64,000 nucleotides of DNA from Glycine soja (taxonomy: Eukaryota; Streptophyta; Magnoliopsida; Fabales; Fabaceae). Below are positions 27,401 through 38,414 of this stretch, piece by piece (position 1 is the stretch's first letter; the number at the start of each line of letters is the position of its first letter). The notes beneath the pieces were generated by a model. It was not told the DNA's origin, did not search any database, and saw nothing but the letters and a program-made list of their open reading frames with translations. The position numbers and the translations under genes were made by a program. The DNA is taken from assembly GCF_004193775.1 (NCBI RefSeq), contig NC_041011.1, positions 9,947,656-10,011,655 of the forward strand, given 5' to 3'.

Positions 27401-28543
27401 ATGATGATTCTGACACATGATGAATAACTGATGACAATACCGGTTCCATAAGCATGGAAGCATACTTAGCATTTTGGCAAGCAATTCGAATTACAAAAAC
27501 ACACAGCAGATCTTGAATTACCACTAATGCCTGCCAAAAAAAGCAGAATAACACAAAAATAACATTTAAGCAAACTTTATAACAATGCATACTCCATATT
27601 AGAAAATTGGAAGTTCATTATTTAGGCAGAAACTACGTACAGAAACTGCATAATGTTGTATAATCTCGGCAATTTTGTCGAGATGTGGTGCCAGCTGGCC
27701 AACCAGCTTCTCTTGGTGTCCAGATTCCAAATACCAGTTGATATGCTTCTCCTTTTGAGGCCCTAAAATGTTCCCCACAGCTAACATTCTTCGTGCAGTT
27801 AACAAGGGCATTCCACTAGTCCAAAGCCATATATCTTCTTCAGGAAGTAAATCAATCTTGCAATAGAAAGCAAATAAGACCATAGGAGTTAATCATACAA
27901 ACAGTCCAAAATTCTTGAAGAATGGATGAGCACAAGTAATATATAGTATTTAAAGAAATAACACTAACAACACAACTTTGGACAGTAAAACTTCAAATAG
28001 AATAGCCATACCAAAAGATAGAGCAAACTGCATGTTTCTTTTGGACCTAGAGTCAACAATGAAGTACTCTGAACGCTGGCAAGAAGGGTGTGAAAAAGAC
28101 CTGGACTCCAACCATGTTCTGGCCAGAAAGCAAGTGCTGATGCAACAAGATGACAGACAGCTCCATAACCAATAGCATAATCAGGATATGGAGATGAAAA
28201 GTCATCTGCACATGCAGCTAGCTTGGGGCTGCAATGACCAGGATTTGATCAGCATAAAGTAAGATTCTCTAAAATCAGATGCAAAGAAAAAGGAACTAAT
28301 GGATACCTTATTTCCCTGTGCAATCGTAAAAGAGCATTCATTAATTTTGTATTTCGGTGTTGCTCCTTTGCTTCCTAAAATGCAACCAAAACCATCTCTA
28401 TCAAAAATACTATGATTATCAACCTGTGTTGCCCAAGGTACTGTAACACTAACAGATGAATCTCAGATTTTTTTTTTTTTTTTGTTTATGGAAAAAAATT
28501 GTTAAGGTCAGAGAAAGGTGAAAGCAGAAAACATACATGCATG

Positions 28544-28579
<36 letters not shown>

Positions 28580-31500
28580 AACAATAATAATAATAATATA
28601 GATAAATAAATTAGACACCTGTAATTTCTTAAGTAGTGTAATCAATAGCACCAGAGAAGGAACCAAAAGATCAACTATGTTCAGCTCACGATTACGTTCC
28701 AGTAGTAAATCAGAAGTAGCATTGCATTCTGTACCCTCATCTACAAGGTAATCTGTTCAATGATATGGAAAATTACATTTGCTAAGTTTTAGAAAAAATA
28801 GATGATATGAAATTTCATAACAGAAAAAAAAAAAAAAGCATTACAAGTTACATAAGGAAAGTACAAGTAAAGTTGGGGCAAAGAATCTAAAACACAAACA
28901 AAATGGGGTTACTAAAAATGCAGCAAGGATTCCCAATCCCCCTGCATGCTAAAAATGGCTAAGACCTCTTGAAAAATCATGGGAAAAACACCAGAAGCTA
29001 AAAATGCAATCTAACCCCTAAAGACCTAAAGTATATTTAAAACAGCAAGATGTAAATAAACACCATCGATTTACATTTTGCTTCAATCAGATGTTCATAT
29101 CAATTACACCGCACACTGTCACAGAACTTGGCCACTTACCAAAACCTTCAAAACAATCAATGGGTACTTGCTTATCAAAAGATGATGTGCTTAAGAACAA
29201 AAAACAGCCTTTTCAATTACTCTCTTCATCCAAGTATCATTGTCCATTTGGTTTCGAGAGATTCGGCATTTTATTAGAGAATAATATATAATGAGGAATT
29301 ATCATTATGTAAACCAAAATACCAAATACCATTAGTAAACGGAATTAACATTTAAATTTATGATTATTAAAAAATTAAGATAATATAAAATGTCTGTCAA
29401 ACAGCTATTTTATTGAAAACTATTCATAACATTAACTCAACAACCTGGTATGTAATGTATATCAAATATTATGAAGGGAAGGTAGGATAATTTGATGTGA
29501 TAACATAATCATATAGGCAATCTATTGTAAATTTGTAATTAACTTACCATAATTGTTTGAGGACCTCTCAAGCATGAATCTGCAGTTGACCAAAATGGCA
29601 TAAATAACTATTACAGCGCCTTCATCATAGAGAGTCGCAGCAACAGTCTGCATTGATTAAAACTGTCATAAGAAAGGACATATAATTATAAGTTGAATAA
29701 TTCAAAATAGATTATAACATACTGGGTTCTCAGAAATAAAAGACAAAATCCTTAATGCAGTAGTCAACTGTGCCAGAGAAGAATCACGAAGAGTGACACC
29801 ATCAAAAGACTTTTCAGATATAAACTTTCCGAGATTCTCCATGACATTAATATCAGAGCAACTGGAAGATTCTCCAACAACAGTTTCAACATCAGTCAGA
29901 TCTGAAACTAGCACACTAGTTAACTGGGCATCTCCTCCAGAAGCCAATACAGCAGCATAACGCAGGAGACCAATACCCCCTTGTTTGTGGAATACTACGC
30001 CAGCATCTATCCATTCCAACAACCGTGAGGGAGCATCTTTTCTGTTGGACCCTGGAGAGGAGAAATTCAAAGCCCTATGAAGTTCCAAAGCATGTCCAAT
30101 CCATGAACCCAAAGATGATGCTGTGGAATCTGTAACAATGGCTTCAATGATCTCAGCAGCTGAGTGAAATATTGTAAGATTTACCGCTGAAGATCCTGAA
30201 TACAGTAGAGTTAAAACAAGCAATTTAGACTACTAATGAAGAAATCATGTCAATACCATGTATGTGTATAAGAAAAAGAATAGAGTGACTTGACTACCGC
30301 TGCTTTTCCCAACAGACTCAGATTCCTTGATGGAACTTAGAGCTTCAATTAAGAAGGAAACAGCCTACAGAAAAGGAAAGAAACATACTATATAAGTGCC
30401 TGAAAATAAGCAATATATCACATATTAAAATGTCTAATACCACAAATAAAAACTCCAGTTATATAGATCTGTAACAGAAACTGCCATCTGTAGCATATAC
30501 AGCTAATTTCTGCAACTGCATATTAGCACTGATTTTATAGACAAAAAACCACATTAAGCATGACATAAATGTTAGAGCCCAACCCAATTTATCAGGCCCA
30601 AAAGAGCATATGGTACAGCATGTCACATGGACCCAAGGTGTGGAAGGTTTACTCTAGGAGACAAAAGAGGGAAGTCAGGAAGGTGTGAGGTGGGATGCTG
30701 TGCTGGCAGAGAAAGAGAATAGTAACTGTTATAGGGATTTTCGGTTAGCATATAGGCTGTGGGTGCATGAGGGTATCAGAGGTAAATCATTATATTAGTT
30801 ATGGATAGAGAGCAGTAGCTCTCTATAGGAGCCTTGCTCTGTGGCAGTAGGAATTTTCTTCCTCTGTAATTTCCCTCATTCCATGAATAATACATATTCC
30901 CTACCGTTATTGTTGCATCTTTTACAGTTTAATTGATAGGTTGTGACTCTGGCTCCTATCAATCTCTAATGTGATAAGAACTTATTGAATAAGCGATTAA
31001 TAAAGTTGTTTACTCAAACACACCCTTAGACATTGAAGTGTTAGAGAACTCCTGGTAAAATACCAAAAAAAAGACCAAACATTCACACCTTACATATATG
31101 AGTATATTACTCTGCAAAATATTATCCAGTCATCCAGTGAGTAAGCCAACAGATCATACAATCATATAGCATAAGCTTCCTGATGCAGTATTATTATAGC
31201 TAAAATAGCTAACCATTTATGTGCATACCTCAGGAAAATTCCCTAAAGCCAATAATGCCTGGCGCCCACAATCCGATCTACAAATCATCAGCAGGTTTAA
31301 TTCAGAACTTAAACTGAGTTCACAATATTTAAGATTCGATTTCGATTTTAATAAGAATAAGGCAATTGGCACCGTGAGAGCATAGAGAGTTCCCAGACAA
31401 CCCATAAGAACTCTTCCGACTGCGGATTCAAAGAAAGCAAACTATCAACGGCATTAACCTAGGGAAAGCATAGAAATTATCCCAATTAGATACAAGCCAG

Positions 31501-34500
31501 AAACAAAATTAAAATTTAAGGGGGGAAAAAGCAGCAGAAAGAGAAACACAGCAAAAAGTGGGTGTGAGGACATTATATTTTTGTTGCTCAACTAACCATT
31601 TTTAAATGTATCTCAATTATCATTCCAATCTCGGGTGGACTACAAAAGAAACCCTTTGAAATCAAAATGGAAGCATATCGAAGAGGAATACAATCTTCCT
31701 TGTTGCCTCGGTGACCGCCCCTAAGAGCACGGATTAATGTACTAGAAAGTTCAGGATCCTGCAATAGCAATATCAAGCCTACAATGGTAGGGGGAAGTGA
31801 ATCAAATTACTTGATATTTCGCTTGCTTCTTTCTAATAATTGATGAAAACAGTGTGTGAGTGTGTTAATTGTAGCCAACCTGAACGACAAAAAAGAAATG
31901 ATAGAATCACGGCCTCAATGGATGATGTGACATCCATGAAGATTTCCATTACATGGCCACTCTCCACACGCAGTATAGATGATGACAACAATGCAGTTGA
32001 TAATGAAAGAAAACCCCTCTCCTGCATCCAAGATAATATGAGAATAGGAATAACTAAAAGCATGAGTGTAATCAATACTTGTAAAAACAGAAATCAGTGC
32101 CCAGCTCTCACATTCAAATATCATCTTCCTTTACTTATATACAGACAAGAATGCAGATTTCACTTAATAGAGACACATGATGTTTAAGTTTAACAAGCTG
32201 CAACCCGAATCAGATGGTATACCTTCAAAAGTCCCAATAAATGGGAATCAATATCACAATCTGAAAAGCAACAACTTGAAGAGCTAATCAAGCTGGAAGT
32301 TGTTTTATATGACAACAATCCATCTGTTTGACCAGTAATAAGTGATCTGCTTGCACAAGCTATGGGAGAAGGATCTTCAATTGGACCACGTGAATTTATC
32401 AATTTCTGCATTAGTACTTGTCAACAAACATTAACAATAAACTTATTTAAAGTTAAATTACAATTTACAAATTACTACTACGAAATCAAAAGAAATAAAA
32501 CTATCTATGTAGTGTGGAAAAATAAAATAAAATTCTGCATACTACTAGTTTCTAATACTGCGAAAGCTATATTGAATTAAAACTGACCAGGAGCTTTCTG
32601 AGCAGAATTTCAGCAGAACTGAGCATATTCAGTGTAACATCTGTAACCCTGCCAACAGTACCGATGTTTCCCAGCACAGAAAGAACTGCAGACTGGCAAA
32701 AATTAAATTACTACAAGATAAAGATGAAGTTCAGAAATGCAAAGAAACATTTATTTCAAGCACAATCATGGAAGTAATACCTCATATCTTGAAGCAATTT
32801 CATAAAATCGTAAGCGGTGAAGCAAATAGGTTGCAAGAGAAGCAACATCGTGACGAGGTTTTGACAATATCAACTTCAACAAATGACTATAACCTTCACT
32901 GATACTAGAGGGTATATTTTCATCTTCCCGGGGCCACCAACCTAAAAAGGCTTCACATCCAACTGAATACCTAGTAGCCCGCTCTACAACACCAAGAAGC
33001 AGTAGCATAATAGTAGTAGAATTTTGCCAATCCTTGGAAAAAAACACTGCAAGCTGCTCCATTCCCCCACTACTAACAAACTGAAAGCCACTCTCTCTAC
33101 CAGAACAAAGCAAATAAGCCATGCTCAATATTAATAGGGCATGCTCACTCTGCAGTAAAGCATATGAGGGGAAAAGAAAAACATAAGCAAATAAATAAGC
33201 AATAAAGTGGGAAATGCATTTCTATGATTCTAATTTGCTCAACTAATAGGAAGATGCTGGTAGAAGATTTGACCAGAAAACAAAATATTACCTGAGAAAG
33301 GCAGTGATCTCCTATACAAGAAGAGTGCCGTTGAAAATGAAAGTACTGGTTAAACATATCCACCAAAGTTTTGGAATCCAACATTTCAGCATCCATTTCA
33401 AGATAATTGGCATCTGGTGAACACTCAGAAGATCCACTCCTAATTTTTTTGTGAAGAACCTTATAAACCTCTAGAAGCTCTTTTCTTCCCTCATTAACAA
33501 CACTGTGCAACTCTTCCAAATTCTCAGATCTCTTCTGCATCTGATATCTCCCACCGATTGATTCACATATGTCACTGGAAATGTAAGAAGTGATTGCAGA
33601 CACTACAGGATCTACAATTTTATGCCCAGCATCCCCAAGCTCTGAAAACTCCAAAATTTTTAACATCAACTGTAGAAAAAGATTGACTTCAACAGAAATA
33701 TCTGTTGCAGGAACTGGAATAGACAACACCCTCAGAGATGAACGTGAATCATCAATTGTAAAATTAGTTGAGCGTAATGCAGGTGGAAGGTCTTCAAGCT
33801 TCCCCTCAGTAGAATCAACAAGATCAGTCAATGCATTGTCATCAATATCAATGTTAAACTGACCCAGATCCTCAGCTGTGTTGCCATATATAACCAAACT
33901 CAGACTGCGATAGCTGCCCCTTACAACTAGATGACTAGTAACAACAGCCTGAGAAAGAGAAAGAAGTACTGAAACACCAATAACAGTATAAATCCTTCTG
34001 ATAAAAAAATAATTATAGACTGTTTGGCAACCACTTTTTTTAAAATAATCATTTTATTAAACTCGGGAAATTAGCAAAAAAAGCAACTATTTTTCTAAAA
34101 TAAACTAGTACTAACAGAAGCTTGGGCAATTTAGTAAGAAATCAGGAGGACAATGCATCCACCAAACATCTTTAGCAAATCAATGAAAGAAAAATAATAA
34201 TATACATTAAAATGTATGGTAAGCAAACAGGAACCACACATACTCAAAATTTCAATTGTATTATTTTCACTTAATCATCAAACTCAAATTATTATATTTA
34301 GATCAATTCATGTCAAAAGATCTTTGAAACACTAATTCTTAAATTATTATATTGGACAATGCATACACAATTTATTTTTCATAAGAAACATTTTTTACAT
34401 CTATCAGTAAAAAAAGACTCAAAACTCAAGAACCGCATAATACAATTAGTAGATCAAACTGAGAAATATAACAACATTGATATACTTTTGAACAAATCCA

Positions 34501-35826
34501 ACTGAAATAGCAGCACAAGTAAAGATTTAAACTGTGAAGTAACCAGGAGCCAGATTAGAAAATCATCTAAAATGTCATAAATACCTCTACTTCTAGTACA
34601 TTTGACGAAGAGTGTGAATAGAGAAAAGGCTGACAAAGTCTTCTAAACCTTGTCTCTCCCTCACAATGAACAAACACCTCTATCGCAAATGATGGAGGTG
34701 AAGTTGCCCTGAAAAGGTCACCAGCAGTTAACTAAATTAATACAAAAACTTCAACAGTCAACCAAAATCATAAATGCAAAATAATCCTTAGGACTAATTA
34801 AGCATGAGCAACACCAACAAGAGTGAATCTGGGTAAACAACTTATTTTAGCACTTATTCTAAGCTTATCACACAAGGGCTTATGACATAAGCTTAATCAT
34901 GAAGCTTACAGAAATAAGCTAAAAAAAGCTTATTTTGATAACATTCACCAATCAGCAATTCAGCATGAAACATATTGAAATATGATTATAAAAAAACTTA
35001 TAAGGTCATAAGCCCTTTTCATAAGCACAAATAAGTGGGTGTCCGGAAGCCCGTCCCGTTCTCTTTAAAATCATGTAATTTTCACGTCTAACATGAAAGA
35101 ATGAACAACTAGCTCCAAAAGGTCATCATGTCTCATTCGCACTTATAATGGGTTAAACGCCCAACTAAACATACTATAAACTTCCCATAACCTCTTCCAA
35201 ACACTCCCAAAGAGTATATAAAGTGTTCTTCTACATTCCATTACACAATGTGTCCATTCTAGGAACAACAAAACAATCCAACTCTCAACACCAAGCAAGT
35301 ATCTATACACCATTCAGTCCATTCTTCTATCATTTCAAACCAATTTCAAAAATCCACACACACACACAAAAAAAAAACATACCCAACAAGTGTCACTGCT
35401 TGAGCAGCTGATGACGCAGTCTGTTCCAGAAACTCACACGCAGTAATAACAATGGGCTCCGAAAACATCACCTGCAAGGAAGAAACAACTCTTAGTTAGT
35501 CTCATACCCAACAAAAAAAAAATCCCCCAAACCCTAACAGCAACACCAACTCAGTACCCCCACTAAAACACATTCTAATCCACACAATAACTACGGTGAG
35601 GAAGAGTAGCAAGTAGCGAGAGCACCAACCGCGCTTAAATCTCAACCAAAACGATTCATTCAAAAAAAAATTGTCTACCGAGCAATGCAATTGAAAGAAC
35701 GAAGTAGCGATAAACGAAAGTGAAAGTAGGAAAGTAGGAAAGTGACGTTACCTCGTCGACGTACTCGTCGAGATGAGTATGAACGAAGTTTTGGGCGAAG
35801 AGGACGCATGGCTCAGGTCGACCCAT
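15450..35826 (-). CDS. VIR: VIRILIZER homologue, m6A writer complex scaffold
   Basis: VIR is known as the large nuclear scaffold of the plant mRNA N6-adenosine methyltransferase complex (with MTA, MTB, FIP37 and HAKAI). I threaded 28 coding exons with GT-AG sites into one frame of 2,182 residues: 35752-35826, 35383-35471, 34585-34708, 33292-33948, 32781-33149, 32588-32692, 32223-32405, 31880-32021, 31597-31778, 31373-31458, 31229-31277, 30298-30364, 29723-30195, 29548-29647, 28619-28752, 28307-28374, 28012-28228, 27641-27856, 27375-27530, 27232-27285, 26866-27077, 26715-26784, 26214-26533, 18386-18569, 16939-18300, 16032-16793, 15835-15906, 15450-15470. The start is MGRPEPCVLFAQNF. The helical body fills roughly residues 1-1500; then come acidic and Arg/Pro segments with two copies of RPPS(M/I)HVD(D/E), and a Gln/Pro-rich tail to about 2150. 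The last exon encodes only ERLGQL and the stop. Length fits the family. Intron 23 (18570-26213) is swollen by nested transposons. Exon edges may be off by a base or two. Confidence 0.93.
19690..19880 (-). pseudogene. hAT transposase C-terminal remnant
   Basis: Minus-strand translation near 19770-19870 reads RCFSAINFVKNRM..HMGED, a stop, then LNDCFVTYIK. This resembles the hAT dimerisation region, where FSAM..VKNR.RNRMGD and LNDCLVTYIE are typical. Stops and its short length show it is only the tail of an old hAT transposase. It lies inside the hAT terminal repeats, as expected. Confidence 0.6.
19979..20296. repeat. Foldback/MITE element nested in the hAT
   Basis: The left arm contains TTATTATTTTGGCCCTCTAA and AGGTTCAATTT; the right arm contains the reverse complement, with GAACCTAAAAAATAAATTAG and CCAAAATAATAAT, so the whole unit can fold on itself. 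It is flanked on both sides by TAAAAATTAA (19969-19978 and 20297-20306). A 9-10 bp duplication would suit a Mutator-like MITE, but the AT-rich word could also match by chance. Confidence 0.6.
20346..20550 (-). repeat. 3' LTR of the copia element
   Basis: 205 bases, reading TGTTATAATT...GCTTCAACT on the element's strand. The 3' end is CT rather than the usual CA if the target duplication CTCTT is correct. It differs from the other LTR at one base in the shared CTCTC(G/A)ATAGATA segment. Confidence 0.9.
20551..20562 (-). other. Polypurine tract of the copia element
   Basis: On the element's strand the sequence TTGAGGGGGAG directly precedes the 3' LTR (TGTTATAA). This is the expected site of plus-strand priming. 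It overlaps the stop codon region of pol. Confidence 0.85.
20558..24613 (-). pseudogene. Copia gag-pol polyprotein, broken frame
   Basis: The presumed start is the ATG at 24611-24613 (MASSGLVLSFSGT). Recognisable parts in order: gag; a CCHC knuckle (C-TY-C-KRMG-H-TQEN-C, near 23880); protease WILDSGAS (about 23725); the GAG-pre-integrase LLHDRLGHPS; integrase with GIAERKNRHLLDTARSL; reverse transcriptase with YVDD (about 21510); and RNase H with SSAEAEYRSM. The uninterrupted 3' portion runs 20558-23032. Breaks seen: a frameshift near 24505, a stop at 24400-24402, a frameshift near 23830, stops near 23453 and 23162, and a frameshift near 22935. Because the LTRs are nearly identical, the copy was probably already defective, or became so soon after insertion. 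Confidence 0.92.
24614..24966 (-). other. GC-rich untranslated leader of the copia element
   Basis: Between the primer binding site and the gag start lies about 350 bases that, from roughly 24690 on, are far more GC-rich than anything nearby, with CGG/GCG trinucleotide-like runs. Open frames occur on both strands, rich in Arg, Pro and Gly, as expected from composition alone. No protein family is recognisable. It may be a regulatory leader or a captured piece of a host gene. Confidence 0.6.
24967..24978 (-). other. Primer binding site of the copia element
   Basis: The minus strand reads TGGCATCAGAGC immediately after the 5' LTR. It matches the common plant initiator-methionine tRNA primer site TGGTATCAGAGC at 11 of 12 positions. 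Confidence 0.9.
24979..25183 (-). repeat. 5' LTR of the copia element
   Basis: 205 bases, the partner of 20346-20550. It would carry the element's promoter and transcribe in the same direction as VIR. Confidence 0.9.
25641..25757. repeat. Two tandem copies of a 59-bp unit
   Basis: Both copies start ATTAGTTTTCA and contain AAAATAATTTTCGTGCATAT. They lie in VIR intron 23, to the right of the hAT element. Confidence 0.85.
28531..28600. repeat. Compound CATA/TAA microsatellite in VIR intron 15
   Basis: A (CATA)n run with two ATGC variants, followed by (AT)n and (AAT)n. It lies just upstream of the exon 15 donor on the plus-strand map. It is simple sequence with no spacers, so not an array of interest. 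Confidence 0.9.
30570..30962 (+). repeat. Probable solo or partial LTR in VIR intron 11
   Basis: The segment opens with TGTTAGAGCCCAACCC and has LTR-like features: a TATA-like TTATATTAG at about 30789, a short palindrome GAGAGCAGTAGCTCTCTAT, and AATAATACATATTCCC followed by pyrimidine-rich sequence ending near CTCCTATCA. It is absent from the coding frame and lies between VIR exons 11 and 12. No target duplication was found, so the right edge is uncertain. Confidence 0.55.
34830..35045. repeat. MITE-like element in VIR intron 2
   Basis: The left end GGGTAAACAACTTATTTTAG and the reverse complement of the right end, GGACACCCACTTATTTGTG, form imperfect inverted repeats. The interior is full of AAGCTTAT and CATAAGC words able to pair. 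Element limits are approximate and no target duplication was found. Confidence 0.5.
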
Positions 35827-35960
35827 GAGAAAATTGGGATCGAAAGAAAGTGGAACATGCAAACTTTTAAATTTCAAGGGTTTATGTTGGTAACTCTCTC
35901 TCTCTCTAAAGTCTTACAAGTTGATGCAGATTCGTTTTAAGGTTCAGCGCTCGTCGCCGA
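35827..35960 (-). promoter_or_regulatory. VIR 5' leader and probable promoter-proximal region
   Basis: Directly upstream of the VIR ATG (35824-35826) the minus strand has a GAGAGAGAGAG run (35890-35905), a common element of plant 5' leaders. No convincing TATA box was seen, which is usual for housekeeping genes. Confidence 0.35.
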
Positions 35961-38252
35961 CCTCCGAAAATGAGAGAGACAGATACAGGGTGATTAAGGA
36001 GAGAGGGAAAGGAAATTTTGTGTTTTTTTTTTATTTTTATTGTTACCATTTTGGTTGTTGAATTCAAAACTAATAATCTTTTTTTTAAATCTTAATCCTC
36101 TTTAAAAAAATCTTATCTTTTTTTATTAATCCGAGAGAATAAAAAAATAATATTGCAAGTCGCTGCACTAAAAAAAATCTTATCTTAGTTGATGTTAACT
36201 CGAATAAAAAAAAGTAGAAAGAAATAAAATAAATAAATATTTTTTATTGAAAAGGTATAATATTATAAAAACAAATCTATTTTTTTATAAATTAGAGTAT
36301 TGACTTGCAATATGTTTGACATGTCAAAAAAATAAAATTATTTGTGAAATTAAGTGATTTGGGTAAATAGAGTTATGAATTCTATCTCTATATAAATTAA
36401 AAACACTCACAATTTTTTTTTAGACAAAATATAATTCTTCTTCAAGAGAATATTTAGTTAATTTTAAATAAATTTATACGTTACACTTGTACTTTTTGTA
36501 AATTTGCTTATATTTTTTACTAAATATAATCACATTTTAAAATTTAAGATGATAAAGGTATTGTCATTTTTTATTTTTTCTTGACTAATTTGTGTGTATA
36601 TTAGATTATGTTTGTCATTGTACAACAATAATATATATTTTGAATCCAAACGTAAGGTTGTTTATATATACCAAATTATAAAAAAAAATATGTTGGATGC
36701 TCAAAATTTTAAACAAGTTCATAACTATATTTCTATGGATCTTGAATTTTATTAAACTTTAAATCTTAAGTATACAAGTTTAATGTAATTAATTTTGTTT
36801 AATATAGATATGATCATGCAACTTTGATGACTCACTAAGTTGATGCTTGACCTTGTACTCTAGCCGAACCAATACCAGGTCCAAGTCTATAAAAAAATCA
36901 CTTCTAAATTTTTTCTAGACAAAATATATGTCTTTTTCAAGAGAATCTTCCGTTGATTTTTAAATAAGTTTATTAATTATTTCATTCACGCTATTTATTT
37001 TTGTCTTCATAATTTTTTTATCTATGAAAATAAAAAATAGATGGTAAAAAATTTACAATAACTTATGTGTCATGTTCAAACAACTAAATTAGATCTTCTT
37101 ATCCTCATAACTTATAATTTGAAGGAGCACATTTCCATTCCATGTACCAAATCCTTTCTAATTAAGTCTAGAAATCTATCATTTTTTTTTATGAATTCTA
37201 GAAATCTATCATTACAAGTATTTCTCTTCATGACTTAAATATGTTTTTAAATTCAGGGTAAGATTGCTTTTGTCTTCTAATTTAAAATTGATCTTTTAAA
37301 TCATATAATTTGAAAGAAAAAAAATATATATTTTAGCCATTTTGTCTATACATTGTTAGAATGAATGTCTTGAAACAAAAACATTGTCATGAAATTTATA
37401 AAACTCAAATTGAAAGTAATGATTTGTCTTTTTTATAACATCCAATGTAATCCTTTATAAGAAAAAAATCCAATATAATCCTTTTTTTCAGTTATTTTTC
37501 ACCATTTAAGTTTTTTTAAAATATTTTTTACATTAATTATTTTTAGACTAAAATTCTCCTAATTGAAAGAAAGATTGTAATGAAAAATAATTAGAAGAGA
37601 GGGAAATTTTTTAATGACAATGGTAATTTTGAAGAATAAATAAATAAATTTAAGACATATTTATTGTCATCAACTAAATCAAATCACTTTGATAAATTCA
37701 GATGAATTATATGATTGAGTCTTATAGAAAGGACCAGAGAGAATAATAAGAATACAAAATAAAAATGGATTATCATACAAGTGACTTGTATTTCATTAAT
37801 TTCATAAAGTAAAATCTTTAAGGACTAAAACATTTTTTTTAAAATTACTAGATCTAAAAATCCAATTTTAAATTTAGGGAACCAAAAACAAACTTAATCT
37901 AAATTTAAGGGATTAAAAATATATTTAAATCTTTATTTCCTTCCAAATTTCATTATGTCCATGTTCTTATAATAAAAATTTGTATTTCAAACTCACTTCT
38001 AATGCCTTCGAGGTAAAGGTAGTTATGATTAGAAGATATTAGACTAGATTTGATTGTGTAAAAAAGAAAAAAAGAAAAAAAAGAGAATTAAGAAGAAATA
38101 TTTAAATTAAAATAGAAAAAATAAGATGTGAAACCCACACTATTTTTTTTAAATTTCTTCACGAATAGTATTGTCTTCTCCATAACCAAACACGTTATTA
38201 AGAAAAATATATACAACTAGAAATTTAACAGAAGTAGAGGATTAATATTAGA
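35961..38252. other. Intergenic spacer between VIR and the LINE
   Basis: AT-rich sequence with no gene. A foldback element occupies 37234-37931 and is listed separately. Confidence 0.6.
37234..37931. repeat. Foldback-type element, about 0.7 kb
   Basis: The left end contains TTAAATATGTTTTTAA (37235-37250), and the right end is the near-complement, reading TTAAATATATTTTTAA on the minus strand (37915-37930). Similarity continues inward with TAATTTAAAATTGAT versus AAATTTAAAATTGGAT. The arms resemble foldback repeats common in legumes. No target duplication was established. Confidence 0.5.
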
Positions 38253-38414
38253 AGTGACCTTTATGTTTTTTTTTTTTTTTTGCACAGCAAAAGATAGTGT
38301 ATATTATAATTAAGGGTCAGTACTAGATGTACTGAAGTGTACAACATATAGCATAGGCAGTGAAAAACACTGCCCAAATAAGAATGAATACAATGATAGG
38401 ATATGTTAGCCCCC

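Noticed and set aside
28531..28600. Regularly spaced CATACATA repeat that could suggest a repeat array
   Set aside because: It is a simple microsatellite without spacers, in an intron of a plant gene.
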